The notes beneath the pieces were generated by a model. That model saw only the letters and a list, made by a program, of their open reading frames with translations. It did no database searches and was not told the DNA's origin. From contig JAFTCA010000103.1 of assembly GCA_017454945.1 (NCBI GenBank), forward strand, positions 1 through 42,177: DNA of 42,177 bases. The letters run 5' to 3'. Position numbers and translations under genes: made by a program. Source of the DNA: Bacteroidales bacterium. Its GTDB lineage: Bacteria; Bacteroidota; Bacteroidia; Bacteroidales; WCHB1-69. Positions 8,047 to 18,540 of the stretch are shown here, piece by piece (the stretch's first letter is position 1; each line of letters starts with the position of its first letter).

Positions 8047-10011
8047 ATGATGCGTTTTATCCGTTTTATAGCACTTTACATAGTAATAATTGTACTTTGT
8101 CCTGCCGTTTTTGCACAAATACCCGCCGGCTATTACCAAGAGGCTGTAGGGAAAGGTGGACACGAGTTGCAAGTTGCGCTGTCGCAAATTATTGATGGTC
8201 ACTGCATACTGTCGTACAACGACCTCTGGAAGTGCTTCGCCCAGACCGATGTGCGCGAGGACTCCATTGTGTGGGACATCTATTCGGATAATCCGTCTGG
8301 CGAAACGCTCACGCGTTTCATCGTGCTGCGCGACCAGTGTACTACGGGCGGCACCTCGGGCGAAGGGCAGTGTTACAGTCGCGAACACACCTTCTGCCAG
8401 AGCTGGCTCAAGCCGTCGTCGCACACAGGCACCACCACGCCCGGCTCCGACCTCTTTCATATCTATCCCGTTGATGGTTACGTGAATACACGCCGTAATA
8501 ACAATCCCTACGGCGAAGTGGCCTCGCCCACATGGGTCAGTCGCAACGGCTCACGTTTGGGAACCAACACCTTTGAAGGGGCTCCCTCACATACCGCCTT
8601 CGAGCCTAATGATGCCTATAAGGGCGATATCGCCCGCTCGTTCTTCTATATGGCTACTCGCTATATGTTTGAAGATGATGAATTTGCGACAGATCAGGAT
8701 ATGGTCGATAAGTCGCAACTGCGCCCCTGGGCAGTGAAGATGCTGCTGAAGTGGCATGAACTCGACCCGGTGAGCGACAAGGAGCGTGCGCGCAATACCG
8801 CTGTCTATGAGCTGCAGGGCAACCGCAATCCGTTTATCGACTTCCCCGAGCTGGTGGCCAAAATCTGGGCCTCCGACTCTATTAACCCATTTACTGCTGA
8901 TAGCACTTCCCGACCCGAAATGCCACGCATTGCTAACTTGGAGGTTCTTGACAATCAGACGCTTAAGTTGACTTTTACGATGAAGATGATACCCGCTTCG
9001 ATGAAGAAAAAGAACAACTATTCACTTAGCGCGGGTAATATTATACAATCTGTTGTCTATGAAAATGATACGGTATTGTTGAAACTGTCTGAGGCTTTGG
9101 AAGAGGGCATAACCTACCACTTGACTGTTCAACGGCTGCAATGTGCTAATTACTATTATATTGCCGACACCACCATTGCATTCTCCTTTGGCCAGGTGGT
9201 TGAGCGTGAGGTCATTGCCGCATGGACGTTTGACAATCTACCACGTCATATTAACGACCGCGCCTATCCCGCAGATATTGACCATGGTGGGGCCGTGCTT
9301 TATGTTGATGGCCGCTATGGCTCATCCAATTTCACTACTCCCGATCAGTTGACGGCCTTTAGTGGCACTGTTATCGGCGATCCGCGTGGCAATGCCGCCG
9401 TGAGTGGCGCCGCCCTGGCTGTCGTGAATAGCACCGCCAACGGCAACGCTATCGTGCTGAAATGTTCCACCAAAGGCTATTACCAGCTCAAATTGACGTG
9501 CGCCATCTGGAGAACTGCCGCTGGCTTTTCAGAACATCAGTGGTCGTGGAGTGCCGATGGCATTGACTATACGCCGTTTGAGGCGGCCACCTTGCCTGGC
9601 CAGTTCAACCAGTTTGAGTTACGAACCATCAATCTGGCCTCCATGCCGATGTTAGACCACCTCGACTCGCTCTATTTGCGCCTCCGTTTCGACGGCGCCG
9701 TCACCGAGGATGGCAATAACCGCCTCGACAATATAGTATTATATGGTTACTCGTCGGCTGGCGTGAACGAGTTCGAAAACAACTGCATCGTCTATCCCAA
9801 TCCCGCCCGCCACGAATTGTTTGTCCGCTATTCGGGACGCACACATTGCACGTTGCTCGATATGACAGGACGCCAAGTGATTAGTTGGCAACATGATACA
9901 GAACTGGAAAAGGTGAACTTGTCGGGCATGGCCGCGGGTCTCTACATTCTAAAGTTGGAAGATGCTTCCAGTCAGCGAGTTATGTCCAAAAAAGTGGTTG
10001 TTAGATATTAA
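8047..10011 (+). CDS. Secreted endonuclease I family nuclease with T9SS sorting domain
   Basis: A 654-residue extracellular nuclease. The ATG at 8047 (or 8050) begins a signal peptide (RFIRFIALYIVIIVLCPAVF). Residues about 30-285 match the endonuclease I / EndA family: SREHTFCQSW (111-120, the His-containing metal-finger motif), DLFHIYPVDGYVN (135-147) and FEPNDAYKGDIARSFFYMA (185-203). The middle region has beta-sandwich character, with an Ig-like segment followed by a segment resembling a choice-of-anchor domain. The last 80 residues form a T9SS type A sorting domain (YPNPARHELFV, LLDMTGRQV, GLYILKLE, SKKVVVRY). It probably degrades extracellular DNA or RNA for nutrients. It is a monocistronic-looking gene. 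Confidence 0.92.
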   Translation: MMRFIRFIALYIVIIVLCPAVFAQIPAGYYQEAVGKGGHELQVALSQIIDGHCILSYNDLWKCFAQTDVREDSIVWDIYSDNPSGETLTRFIVLRDQCTTGGTSGEGQCYSREHTFCQSWLKPSSHTGTTTPGSDLFHIYPVDGYVNTRRNNNPYGEVASPTWVSRNGSRLGTNTFEGAPSHTAFEPNDAYKGDIARSFFYMATRYMFEDDEFATDQDMVDKSQLRPWAVKMLLKWHELDPVSDKERARNTAVYELQGNRNPFIDFPELVAKIWASDSINPFTADSTSRPEMPRIANLEVLDNQTLKLTFTMKMIPASMKKKNNYSLSAGNIIQSVVYENDTVLLKLSEALEEGITYHLTVQRLQCANYYYIADTTIAFSFGQVVEREVIAAWTFDNLPRHINDRAYPADIDHGGAVLYVDGRYGSSNFTTPDQLTAFSGTVIGDPRGNAAVSGAALAVVNSTANGNAIVLKCSTKGYYQLKLTCAIWRTAAGFSEHQWSWSADGIDYTPFEAATLPGQFNQFELRTINLASMPMLDHLDSLYLRLRFDGAVTEDGNNRLDNIVLYGYSSAGVNEFENNCIVYPNPARHELFVRYSGRTHCTLLDMTGRQVISWQHDTELEKVNLSGMAAGLYILKLEDASSQRVMSKKVVVRY

Positions 10012-10068
10012 CCTTCCACTCTTCAAAACTAAATCAGCCCCCTCGACCGTTATAGTTGTAATTTTTTA

Positions 10069-10076
10069 TATATTTG
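10069..10076 (+). promoter_or_regulatory. Bacteroides-type -7 box for the small lipoprotein gene
   Basis: TATATTTG matches TAnnTTTG, 21 bp before the ATG at 10098. It suggests that the 46-residue lipoprotein gene is transcribed, possibly together with the gene at 10284. Confidence 0.45.
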
Positions 10077-10097
10077 CAAAACTAAAAAATAACGGAA

Positions 10098-10238
10098 ATG
10101 AAAAGATTAATTGTGATACTTGCTGTGATTATTCTGGGCATCGGCTTTTTCGCTTCTTGCGCCGCCCACACCAAATGTCCTGCCTACGGTCATTATAGCC
10201 AAGCTGCTGTTGAACAGGTGGATCAGAACCGTATCTAA
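10098..10238 (+). CDS. Small lipoprotein, 46 residues
   Basis: A short gene: MKRLIVILAVIILGIGFF, then ASC, giving a lysine/arginine start, a hydrophobic core and a lipobox with Cys21 as the lipidated residue. The mature part is only 26 residues (CAAHTKCPAYGHYSQAAVEQ and VDQNRI). A promoter box lies 21 bp upstream and a purine-rich aacgga precedes the ATG, so it is likely real. The CPAYG and YS segments resemble tiny Bacteroidota lipoproteins of unknown function. It lies 45 bp before the next gene on the same strand. Confidence 0.7.
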   Translation: MKRLIVILAVIILGIGFFASCAAHTKCPAYGHYSQAAVEQVDQNRI

Positions 10239-10283
10239 GTTGAGGTCACGGCATGTTTTTTTCTATTCTTTAAGGATCTTGCC

Positions 10284-11033
10284 ATGAAAAAAGCATGTTT
10301 GTTGTTTTGGATAGCCCTCTTTATCTGTGGCCGTTTGGTCGCTCAGGATGTCGGAGACCCCGAGATCCAGAAGGTGATTGCGAAGGAGTGGAGCATTAAT
10401 TTCAATTTGAATACGTCAGGTTTCGGCTTCGGCTTCCAGCATGGCCGCACGCCCAATCATTGGGACAAGCATTTCTGGGAAATAGATTTTAATTACAATA
10501 AACATCATAAGGCAGTTCGCGCCGTGAACCCTTATTATGCGGGTGCTACGGGCTACGCGTACGGCAAATTATGCGATTTGTTTTTCCTGAGCGGTGGTTA
10601 CGGCTATCAGCGTATCCTCAATCAGAAACCCTACTGGGGCGGCGTGAAGGTGAGATACACGCTGTCGGGTGGTTTTACACTGGGCATGGCTATGCCGGTC
10701 TATGTGTATGTCATCTATTATAATACCACTTCCATTAACAAAGTGTCGGAGCGCTATGATCCTGATGTACATAGTATTAACGACATTGTTGGGCGCGGTC
10801 CGTGGTTCCAAGGTTTTCTTGAGACCAAGTTGCATCCCGGTTTTTATGTGAAGACGGGCTTCAATTTTGATTTTAGCAAGAAAGAGGAGACGATGCACGC
10901 ACTGGAGGTGGGTGCCAGGTTCGATATGGTGTTCCCGTTTGTGAAGCAGATGGCGTTCAACAAGGCCAAGCCTTTTTTCCTCGTTGGTTATCTGTCGTAT
11001 AATTTCGGAAAGAGAAAGGGTATTTACGAATAA
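10284..11033 (+). CDS. Secreted outer-membrane beta-barrel-like hypothetical protein
   Basis: A 249-residue protein with a clear signal peptide (MKKACLLFWIALFICGRLVA). The rest alternates aromatic and polar residues with many glycines and tyrosines (for example GFGFGFQHGRTPNHW, LSGGYGYQRILNQKPYWGG, GGFTLGMAMPVYVYVIYY), the pattern of amphipathic strands in a small outer-membrane barrel. No specific family was recognised. It may share a transcript with the small lipoprotein upstream. It ends 3 bp before a hairpin that terminates the opposing atp operon. Confidence 0.75.
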   Translation: MKKACLLFWIALFICGRLVAQDVGDPEIQKVIAKEWSINFNLNTSGFGFGFQHGRTPNHWDKHFWEIDFNYNKHHKAVRAVNPYYAGATGYAYGKLCDLFFLSGGYGYQRILNQKPYWGGVKVRYTLSGGFTLGMAMPVYVYVIYYNTTSINKVSERYDPDVHSINDIVGRGPWFQGFLETKLHPGFYVKTGFNFDFSKKEETMHALEVGARFDMVFPFVKQMAFNKAKPFFLVGYLSYNFGKRKGIYE

Positions 11034-11036
11034 AAA

Positions 11037-11060
11037 AAGCCGCATGAATCCATGCGGCTT
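11037..11060 (-). terminator. Rho-independent terminator of the atpDC operon
   Basis: Perfect 10-bp stem AAGCCGCATG / CATGCGGCTT with a 4-nt loop. On the minus strand it is followed by a run of Ts, and it lies 23 bp beyond the atpC stop. The gene on the plus strand ends just before it, so it may also serve that transcript weakly. Confidence 0.8.
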
Positions 11061-11083
11061 CTCCTTATAATTGGGTAGAGATA

Positions 11084-11317
11084 TTATTCAGCTAACACCA
11101 AAACCTTGTTCTGGAGCACTTCCACAATGCCTCCGTTGATGTCGAAGTATTGTGTTTGGCCTTGGCTTTCCATTTTGATTTTGCCTGCCTTCAAGGCGGC
11201 AATCAGCGGTGCGTGGTTCTCCAGCACTTCGAAAAGGCCGTCAATGCCCGGAAATTGCACCAGGGAGGCCTCGCCAGTGTATATCTCTTTATCGGGAGTG
11301 ATAATTTCTAACTTCAT
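11084..11317 (-). CDS. atpC: ATP synthase F1 epsilon subunit, short form
   Basis: Epsilon subunit of F1, linking the gamma rotor to the c-ring. The 77 residues hold only the N-terminal beta-sandwich domain (KLEIITPDKEIYTGEASLVQ, PGIDGLFEVLENHAPLIAAL, then GGIVEVLQNKVLVLAE). The C-terminal two-helix domain, which in many bacteria inhibits ATP hydrolysis, is absent; short epsilon subunits are common in Bacteroidota. It lies 6 bp after atpD. Confidence 0.95.
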   Translation of the reverse strand: MKLEIITPDKEIYTGEASLVQFPGIDGLFEVLENHAPLIAALKAGKIKMESQGQTQYFDINGGIVEVLQNKVLVLAE

Positions 11318-11323
11318 AATCTC

Positions 11324-12844
<1,521 letters not shown>

Positions 12845-12928
12845 TTAGTGATTAATTTTGCGTTTTTATTTTGAAAGCCAAAAATAGTAAAAAAATTCAA
12901 TGGGAATACAGTGGAAATAAAGAATTTT

Positions 12929-13624
12929 TCATTTCTCTTCAACTGTTTCTGCATTAATATTTTGGGTATTTTCAGAAGAGGTTTTGGCTGGATGTTTGGA
13001 GGCCTTTTGGGCGGCTTCTATTTCAGAAAAGAACCTCTTGTTAAAAATGATAACTCCAATCACACCCAGCGTAACACAGCTGTCGGCAAAGTTGAAGATG
13101 GCGGGGAAAAAGTATTCGCCACCCCAAATCGGAAAGCCTTCAGGAATATAGAATAGCGGGAAGTAAAGCATGTCGACGACGCGGCCGAAGAGGAACGGTG
13201 CGTAGCCGCCGCCTTCGGGAAATGCCGTGGCAATGCTGAACGGCGTGCTTTCAGAGAAAATGAGTCCGTAAAAGAGCGAGTCGATGTTGTTTCCCAACGC
13301 ACCCGCGATGATCATCGAGAAGATGACCGTCACCAAGGTGCTGGCAGTCCGACTTTTAATGAGCTTGTGCAGGTAATAGATGAGCAGACCGACCACACCG
13401 ACACGGAAAAGGGTGAGGCACAACTTGCCGATGTTTTCGCCAAAGCTGATGCCGAAAGCCATGCCTTCGTTCTCGATGAAGAGAAGGTGGAACCAATTGC
13501 CAATCAGCGGAATATCTTGACCTAAAAGCAAATGAGTCTTAATCCAAATCTTTAGAATTTGGTCAAGGACAATCAAAATAACAATCAAGCCGATAGCCAG
13601 AAAAGAAAGTCGGTTCTTTTTCAC
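12929..13624 (-). CDS. lspA: Lipoprotein signal peptidase LspA
   Basis: Inner-membrane aspartyl protease that removes signal peptides from lipidated prolipoproteins. The 231-residue protein has four hydrophobic segments. The catalytic aspartates lie in GALGNNIDSLFYG and FNFADSCVTLGV; LFIENEGMAFGIS is the conserved Asn/Gly loop. An insert of about 40 residues between the last two helices and a hydrophilic C-terminal tail (about 35 residues) make it longer than the E. coli protein, as is common in Bacteroidota. The start codon is GTG at 13624, only 3 bp beyond the stop of the TraR/DksA-like gene, so the two are coupled. Many lipoproteins in this window are potential substrates. Confidence 0.95.
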   Translation of the reverse strand: MKKNRLSFLAIGLIVILIVLDQILKIWIKTHLLLGQDIPLIGNWFHLLFIENEGMAFGISFGENIGKLCLTLFRVGVVGLLIYYLHKLIKSRTASTLVTVIFSMIIAGALGNNIDSLFYGLIFSESTPFSIATAFPEGGGYAPFLFGRVVDMLYFPLFYIPEGFPIWGGEYFFPAIFNFADSCVTLGVIGVIIFNKRFFSEIEAAQKASKHPAKTSSENTQNINAETVEEK

Positions 13625-13627
13625 CTG

Positions 13628-14017
13628 CTATTTCTTTTTTTCACTGACTTTTGCATCAAAACTCAAAGTGGCGTGAGGCACGCTTCTGAGTCTTTCCTTA
13701 GGGATAAGCTTGCCGGTAACACGGCAAATGCCGTAGGTCTTGTTCTCGATACGGATGAGCGCAGCTTCCAAATTCTGGATATATTTGTTCAGACGGGCGG
13801 CCAGTCGGCTATTCTCTTCTTTTGACAGCACTTGGTTGCCTTCTTCCAGATTCTTGAAGGTGGGGGAGGTGTCCAACGTGTCGTTGCCGCTGTTGTTGTA
13901 AGCGTTCATATAAACTTCCAATCCCTTCTTGGCCTCAGCAATCTTGGATTCTATAAGTACTCTGAATTCTTCCAGCTCTTCGTCTGAATAACGCATTATT
14001 TTTTCTTCTTCTGCCAT
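13628..14017 (-). CDS. TraR/DksA family protein with degenerate zinc finger
   Basis: A 129-residue protein of the DksA/TraR family, which binds in the RNA polymerase secondary channel or acts with ppGpp in its best-studied members. Residues about 10-95 are coiled-coil-like, and the C-terminal finger region reads YGICRVTGKLIPKERLRSVP. Of the four zinc cysteines only C98 is kept; the second position is T101 and the distal pair is replaced near ATLSF. Such loss appears usual in Bacteroidota members. An ATG at 14017 follows a -7 box at 14049. It forms an operon with lspA. Confidence 0.88.
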   Translation of the reverse strand: MAEEEKIMRYSDEELEEFRVLIESKIAEAKKGLEVYMNAYNNSGNDTLDTSPTFKNLEEGNQVLSKEENSRLAARLNKYIQNLEAALIRIENKTYGICRVTGKLIPKERLRSVPHATLSFDAKVSEKKK

Positions 14018-14048
14018 ATCTCTATATTTTTATGATTATATAAGTCTG

Positions 14049-14056
14049 CAAAGATA
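14049..14056 (-). promoter_or_regulatory. Bacteroides-type -7 box for the TraR/DksA-lspA operon
   Basis: Minus-strand TATCTTTG matches TAnnTTTG, 32 bp before the ATG at 14017. Confidence 0.5.
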
Positions 14057-14139
14057 ATAAAAATAATGATTACTTGCCCCGATTTTTAGCTGTCGGAACA
14101 TAATTCAACGTAATGGGCTTGGCTCTAAGTTTCAGGTAA

Positions 14140-15438
14140 CTAGAACTTGGCAATCTTTTTGGTAATGACCTGTTTTTGGCCGTCTAAGATTTGCAGAAAA
14201 TAGAGTGCCGGGGAGTAGGGGAACTCTTTGGTGATTCTGTTTTCGCCTTCGTGCACGGGCTCGGCAAAAGTGGTGATCAGTCGGCCGTCGGTGGTGTAAA
14301 GGCGGAATGTCAGGGTTCTTTCGTCGTCGCTGAAGATGTTCAGTTCCAGTTTGTTATCGCGAACGGGGTTGACAACGTTGGCCAGTACCGAGTGACTGGA
14401 AACATACTCGTCGATGCCGGTCGTGGTTTTGATGTTGAAGTCGAGCACCACGGGCAGGTGGTCCGACATGGTGTACAACGCCTCGGCAATCTCTTCGGGC
14501 ACGGCGTTGTTGTAAGGAGAGTTCACCTCTCCATTGTAGCGGTTACCGTCCTGTCCTACAGCGTGGTACGAGCTGTTGATGGATTGCACTTTCTGGCTGC
14601 CGTAGAGGATGTAGGGCGATACGAGGATGAAGTCGAAACGGTCGTCCAAGCCGCCCCCAGCAAAGCAGTCGCCCCAGCTGTGCGTGGATTGCGTGTGGAT
14701 GCTGGCGCAGTTGCGGTTTGCGTGCCACTCTTCCTCGCGACTGATGGGGTCGCAGAAGCGATACAGGCTGTTGCTGTAGTGGGTGATATGTTGGTATGCC
14801 TGTTCGGATGCTCCGTAGATGTTAAAGTCGCCCGACAGCACAAAGTTGCCCGCTTTGCCTGCACTGATGCGCGACATGAGCGCTTGCGCCTGTGTGAGGC
14901 GGGTTGTGGCGTTGCTCTCACTACTGCCAGCCTTGAGATGCAGCACATAGAAGGTGGTGAAAATGGTGTCGCCGGCCGCCAACCGGTTGGTCTTGTAGTA
15001 CATCTTGTAGGCGTTGATGTAGGCTACGGAAGTGGGAATGTAGGAGCTGCTGTGATAGCCTAACTTCTTTGTGTTATAAAACAGGCGGTTGCCGGTTGTG
15101 ATATAAGAACTTGAGCTGGATGTTGTCGGGCAGGTGGCGTAATAGTTGACGCCATCCACGTTCATCGTGTTGTTCAACAGCCGTTGGGCATAGTCGTCAC
15201 TTTTCCCTATTTCGTTGACACATAGCACATCGGGTTGTATATACTTGATGATTTTTTTCATGGCCGCATCTTTCGCCGCCAGATTGTTGGAATTATCGTC
15301 ACAACCTTCGGGACCCTGGGAGGTGTAATACATCAGGTTGTACTGCATCATGCGGATGGTGTCTGCATGTAAGTATGTGGGAATGAGCGCCATCAAGGTG
15401 AAGGCGAGGCATAAGGATAAAACCGCTATTTTTTTCAT
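14140..15438 (-). CDS. Secreted endonuclease/exonuclease/phosphatase-family protein with T9SS domain
   Basis: A 432-residue exported hydrolase of the EEP fold (DNase I, phosphodiesterases and sphingomyelinases). Signal peptide at 1-25. EEP motifs in order: RMMQYNLMYY near residue 30, DVLCVNEIG around 70, VLSGDFNIYG around 200, DDRFDFILVS around 265 and MSDHLPVVLDF around 325. The C-terminal 75 residues are a T9SS sorting domain (NPVRDNKLELNIF, LYTTDGRLIT, ALYFLQILDG, TKKIAKF). The substrate cannot be told from the motifs. The start at 15438 is 38 bp after the TetR-type gene stop, and a possible own -7 box lies within that gene at 15543-15550. Confidence 0.9.
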   Translation of the reverse strand: MKKIAVLSLCLAFTLMALIPTYLHADTIRMMQYNLMYYTSQGPEGCDDNSNNLAAKDAAMKKIIKYIQPDVLCVNEIGKSDDYAQRLLNNTMNVDGVNYYATCPTTSSSSSYITTGNRLFYNTKKLGYHSSSYIPTSVAYINAYKMYYKTNRLAAGDTIFTTFYVLHLKAGSSESNATTRLTQAQALMSRISAGKAGNFVLSGDFNIYGASEQAYQHITHYSNSLYRFCDPISREEEWHANRNCASIHTQSTHSWGDCFAGGGLDDRFDFILVSPYILYGSQKVQSINSSYHAVGQDGNRYNGEVNSPYNNAVPEEIAEALYTMSDHLPVVLDFNIKTTTGIDEYVSSHSVLANVVNPVRDNKLELNIFSDDERTLTFRLYTTDGRLITTFAEPVHEGENRITKEFPYSPALYFLQILDGQKQVITKKIAKF

Positions 15439-15476
15439 CGGCAGGGGTATATTTTTGTAAAAACTCAGTTGCTGGA

Positions 15477-16058
15477 TTAGTTTTCTCCAGCAAGCGAGTC
15501 TAAATTGATTTCGCTGAAAACGGCTTTGCCATAATCAGTGAGCAAAGATACAAAAATATATCGAAGCAAATCGGGTTTGAAACTTCTGTTAATGAATAGC
15601 GTGCAAATGTTGAAAAGATAGTAGTCGGTATATTGGTTGGGAGCGGGGTGGTTGTGGAAGAATCCTTTTTCTATGCCCGCAGTGATAATGGAGTTGGTAT
15701 GGTTGGAGAAGATGGGGGAGATGCCTTCTTTGAGCATCGTTTCAATTTTGAATTCGCGGTCGAAGAAATGAAATTCTTCATCGTGACTTTGGCTGAGTTC
15801 GAAAGAGAGGAGGACGAGTTCTTCAATGGCGTTGTTGCAGAATTTCTGCTTTGCCTTGAAGCGGTCCCAGAATTTGTCGCACCAATATCTCTGCACTTGC
15901 TCTTCCATGTTTTCCTTGTTCTGGTATCGGTTGAATAGGGTTTTGGGTGTTACATTGATACCTGCGGCAATGCCTTCCATGGTTTGATGGAAGCCATTGT
16001 CTTTGATGAAGGCAAACAATTTCTCTAATTTCTGTTGCTGGTTGGCAGATAGGTTCAT
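15477..16058 (-). CDS. TetR/AcrR-type transcriptional regulator
   Basis: A 193-residue protein whose first 55 residues form the TetR helix-turn-helix region (QQQKLEKLFAFIKDNGFHQT, then MEGIAAGINVTPKTLFNRY and NKENM). The rest is helical with no recognisable ligand motif. The gene starts 9 bp beyond the rpoD stop and may be read through from it. Unlike most TetR genes it has no divergent target next to it; its regulated genes are unknown. The Y in LFNRYQNKENM corresponds to the usual YYHFxxKE helix end. Confidence 0.8.
   Translation of the reverse strand: MNLSANQQQKLEKLFAFIKDNGFHQTMEGIAAGINVTPKTLFNRYQNKENMEEQVQRYWCDKFWDRFKAKQKFCNNAIEELVLLSFELSQSHDEEFHFFDREFKIETMLKEGISPIFSNHTNSIITAGIEKGFFHNHPAPNQYTDYYLFNICTLFINRSFKPDLLRYIFVSLLTDYGKAVFSEINLDSLAGEN
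15543..15550 (-). promoter_or_regulatory. Possible -7 box for the secreted EEP gene
   Basis: Minus-strand TATCTTTG matches TAnnTTTG. It lies inside the end of the TetR-type gene, about 105 bp before the downstream ATG. Position inside a gene lowers confidence. Confidence 0.3.
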
Positions 16059-16067
16059 AACGGCGTT

Positions 16068-16925
16068 CTAATTAAGCTGATAATGATTGTTTCGGGTTTC
16101 GTGACGCAGTTTTTTGAGAGCTCTTTCTTTGATAAGACGAACTTGGTCGCGGCTGAGTCCACAGCGGTCGCCGATTTCGTCCATAGTGTATTCGTGTGAG
16201 GCATTGATTCCGTAGTAGAGACGTAGTACTTCGCTGTCTTTGGGAGAGAGTGTTGAGAGCAGCGAGTTGACCTCCGTCGATATCGACTCTTGCATCAGGG
16301 TGGTGTCGGTGCCGTCGGCGTCCTCATTGACAAAAACGTCGATGAATTGGGTGTCCTCATCGGGTGAGATGGGCGAGTCGATAGATTGGGTGTGGCTGTT
16401 GTACTTGAGAATCTCAGAAACCTTGTATTCGGGAAGATCTACAGCCTCAGCGATTTCCTTCAGGGTGGGGGCACGCTGCAACTCCTGCTCCAGGCGGGCA
16501 ATCTCTTTTTTGATTTTGTTGACGAGGCCCACTTGGTTGAGGGGCAGACGCACAATACGCGACTGGTCGGCGATGGCTTGCAGAATGGCCTGGCGTATCC
16601 ACCAAACGGCGTAGGAGATGAACTTAAAACCACGCGTCTCGTCGAAACGCTGGGCGGCTTTGATGAGGCCCATGTTGCCTTCGTTGATCAGGTCGGGCAA
16701 GCTAATTCCTTGATTCTGATATTGTTTTGCGACTGAAACCACAAAGCGCAGGTTGGTCTTCGTCAGCTTGTCCAACGCTTCTTTGTCGCCAGCTTTGATG
16801 CGGCGCGCCAGCTCGACTTCCTCTTCAGGCGAGATCATGCCTTCTTTGCCAATGTCTGACAGGTAGCGGTCGAGAGAGGCGGTGTCGCGGTTGGTAATGG
16901 ATTTGGATATTTTTAATTGTCTCAT
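16068..16925 (-). CDS. rpoD: Primary RNA polymerase sigma factor RpoD
   Basis: Housekeeping sigma-70 of the short Bacteroidota type (285 residues; no long region 1.1 or non-conserved region). Region 1.2 is [20 protein letters not shown]; region 2 has [37 protein letters not shown] and [13 protein letters not shown]; region 3 has [20 protein letters not shown]; region 4.2 has [20 protein letters not shown] followed by [10 protein letters not shown]. It recognises the unusual TAnnTTTG / TTTG promoters seen in this window. Region 2.4 lies around WWIRQAI. Confidence 0.97.
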   Translation of the reverse strand: MRQLKISKSITNRDTASLDRYLSDIGKEGMISPEEEVELARRIKAGDKEALDKLTKTNLRFVVSVAKQYQNQGISLPDLINEGNMGLIKAAQRFDETRGFKFISYAVWWIRQAILQAIADQSRIVRLPLNQVGLVNKIKKEIARLEQELQRAPTLKEIAEAVDLPEYKVSEILKYNSHTQSIDSPISPDEDTQFIDVFVNEDADGTDTTLMQESISTEVNSLLSTLSPKDSEVLRLYYGINASHEYTMDEIGDRCGLSRDQVRLIKERALKKLRHETRNNHYQLN

Positions 16926-17010
16926 GGTATGGTTTTGTTGTCAGTAATTATAATAAAAGGTAGTTGAGAAATGCAGATGTCTCTTCTGTACAAAAATCGT
17001 GCCAGCTTTT

Positions 17011-18396
17011 TTAAGGTAATTGGAAAGTGTAACTATACTGCGAGTATTTGTTGCTATAGAAGCCAATTAGGGTGATGTATTCGCTGTCATTTTCTGCCAC
17101 GGCCTGACGCATGTCTTCCACCGAGTTGACAGTCGTGTGGTTAACGCCTGTGATGATGAAGCCCTCTTTGATGCCGGAGTTCTTCAGCGCACCTTGGGAG
17201 ATGGAGACCACCTTGACACCGCCGTCGATTTTGTATTTCGACAGGTCGGCTTTGCTCAAGTCGGAGAAGGTGGCGTTGAACAGGTTCTCAATGTCGGCAC
17301 TGTAGCCGGTTGCCACTTCGGTATTGCCGGTGTTGTTGAGCAGTTCCACATCGAGGTAGATGATTTGGCCGTTGCGGAGGATTTTGGCTTTGACAATGTC
17401 GCCAGGCGACCGTTGGGCCAGAATTTCGCGCACTTCCGACATGGAGTTGGTCTCGAAGCCGTCGATGGCGCGCAGGATGTCGCCCGCTTTCATGCCGCTC
17501 TTTTCGGCTGCCGAGCCATCTTGTACCGAGCCGATGTAGATGCCCTTGATTTCGTCAAGGCCCAGCTCTTCGGCTTTGGAGGCGTCGATCTCTACAATAT
17601 TAACACCTAGGTAGGCATATTGCACTTTGCCGTAGGTCTTGAGGTCGCCCACCACTTTCTTGGCGATGTTGGAGGGAATGGCAAACGAGTAGCCTGTGTA
17701 GTAGCCGTTGCCCGAGGCGATAGCCGAGTTGATGCCAATCAGTTCGCCTGAGGTGTTGACCAGGGCGCCGCCGCTGTTGCCACGGTTGACGGCCGCATCG
17801 GTCTGGATGAACGACTCGATAGTGGAGTTGCCGCCCAAGATGCTGAGGTTACGTGCCTTGGCGCTGACAATACCCGCGGTGACCGTAGAGGTGAGGTTGA
17901 AGGGATTGCCCACTGCCAGCACCCATTCGCCGATTTTTACATTGTCGGAATTGCCGAACGAGAGATAAGGCAGTTTGCTGTCATTAATTTTAATAAGTGC
18001 CAAGTCGGTCACTTTGTCAGTACCGACAATGGTACCTTCGTATTCACGCTTGTCGTTGAGGGTGACGGTGATACGGTTGGCGTCTTCCACCACATGGTTG
18101 TTGGTTACGATGTAGCCATCCTCCGAGATGATGACGCCGGAGCCCGATGCGGTGATGGGGTATTTGTCTTTTCGCTGGAAGCCGAAATCAAAGAAATCCT
18201 CCCAATTTCCTCCGAAAAAATCATCCCAAACAGAGTTCTTTCTTTCAAACTCGGTTTGGATATGGACCACCGCATGGACCGATTTTTCGGCTGCTTGGGT
18301 GAAATCGATGGGAGTGGATGATTGTGCGTTAAGAGAGGTGCAAGTGAAGATTAGTACACTGATAAACAGTAGATTAATGATTTTTTTTGCGTTCAT
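17011..18396 (-). CDS. htrA: Periplasmic serine protease of the HtrA/DegP family
   Basis: Envelope quality-control protease and chaperone. The 461-residue protein has a signal peptide (about 1-24, ending SLNAQ), a trypsin-like domain and two PDZ domains (about 255-345 and 375-455). The catalytic triad is H101 (VTNNHVVEDA), D131 (TDLALIKI) and S208 (NRGNSGGALVN). The LA loop region includes an Asp/Phe-rich stretch (WDDFFGGNWEDFFDFGF) typical of DegP. A 143-bp gap separates its start from the divergent rplU gene; no TAnnTTTG box was found for it, so it may depend on a stress sigma factor. Confidence 0.96.
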   Translation of the reverse strand: MNAKKIINLLFISVLIFTCTSLNAQSSTPIDFTQAAEKSVHAVVHIQTEFERKNSVWDDFFGGNWEDFFDFGFQRKDKYPITASGSGVIISEDGYIVTNNHVVEDANRITVTLNDKREYEGTIVGTDKVTDLALIKINDSKLPYLSFGNSDNVKIGEWVLAVGNPFNLTSTVTAGIVSAKARNLSILGGNSTIESFIQTDAAVNRGNSGGALVNTSGELIGINSAIASGNGYYTGYSFAIPSNIAKKVVGDLKTYGKVQYAYLGVNIVEIDASKAEELGLDEIKGIYIGSVQDGSAAEKSGMKAGDILRAIDGFETNSMSEVREILAQRSPGDIVKAKILRNGQIIYLDVELLNNTGNTEVATGYSADIENLFNATFSDLSKADLSKYKIDGGVKVVSISQGALKNSGIKEGFIITGVNHTTVNSVEDMRQAVAENDSEYITLIGFYSNKYSQYSYTFQLP

Positions 18397-18495
18397 GATA
18401 GTGCGATTTTTGATTTTGTAGAGTTAATTTGACTTGTACAAAACGCAAATGTTTAAAGAAAATTATTTTACATGTTGTGTATTTGATTTTTTTTG

Positions 18496-18503
18496 TAATT
18501 TTG
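18496..18503 (+). promoter_or_regulatory. Bacteroides-type -7 box for rplU-rpmA
   Basis: TAATTTTG matches TAnnTTTG, 37 bp before the rplU ATG. A GTTG at 18474-18477 is at about the right distance to act as a weak -33 box. Confidence 0.55.
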
Positions 18504-18540
18504 CACCCTCAAAAATTATAAACCATAAAATCAATTCACA

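Noticed and set aside
13628..14017. Missing zinc cysteines as a sign of a decayed TraR/DksA-like gene
   Set aside because: The rest of the protein is intact and in an operon with lspA; the loss appears to be the usual form in Bacteroidota.
14191..15063. A 290-codon plus-strand open frame opposite the secreted EEP gene
   Set aside because: The minus-strand gene has a signal peptide, EEP motifs and a T9SS domain; the plus-strand frame has no motif.
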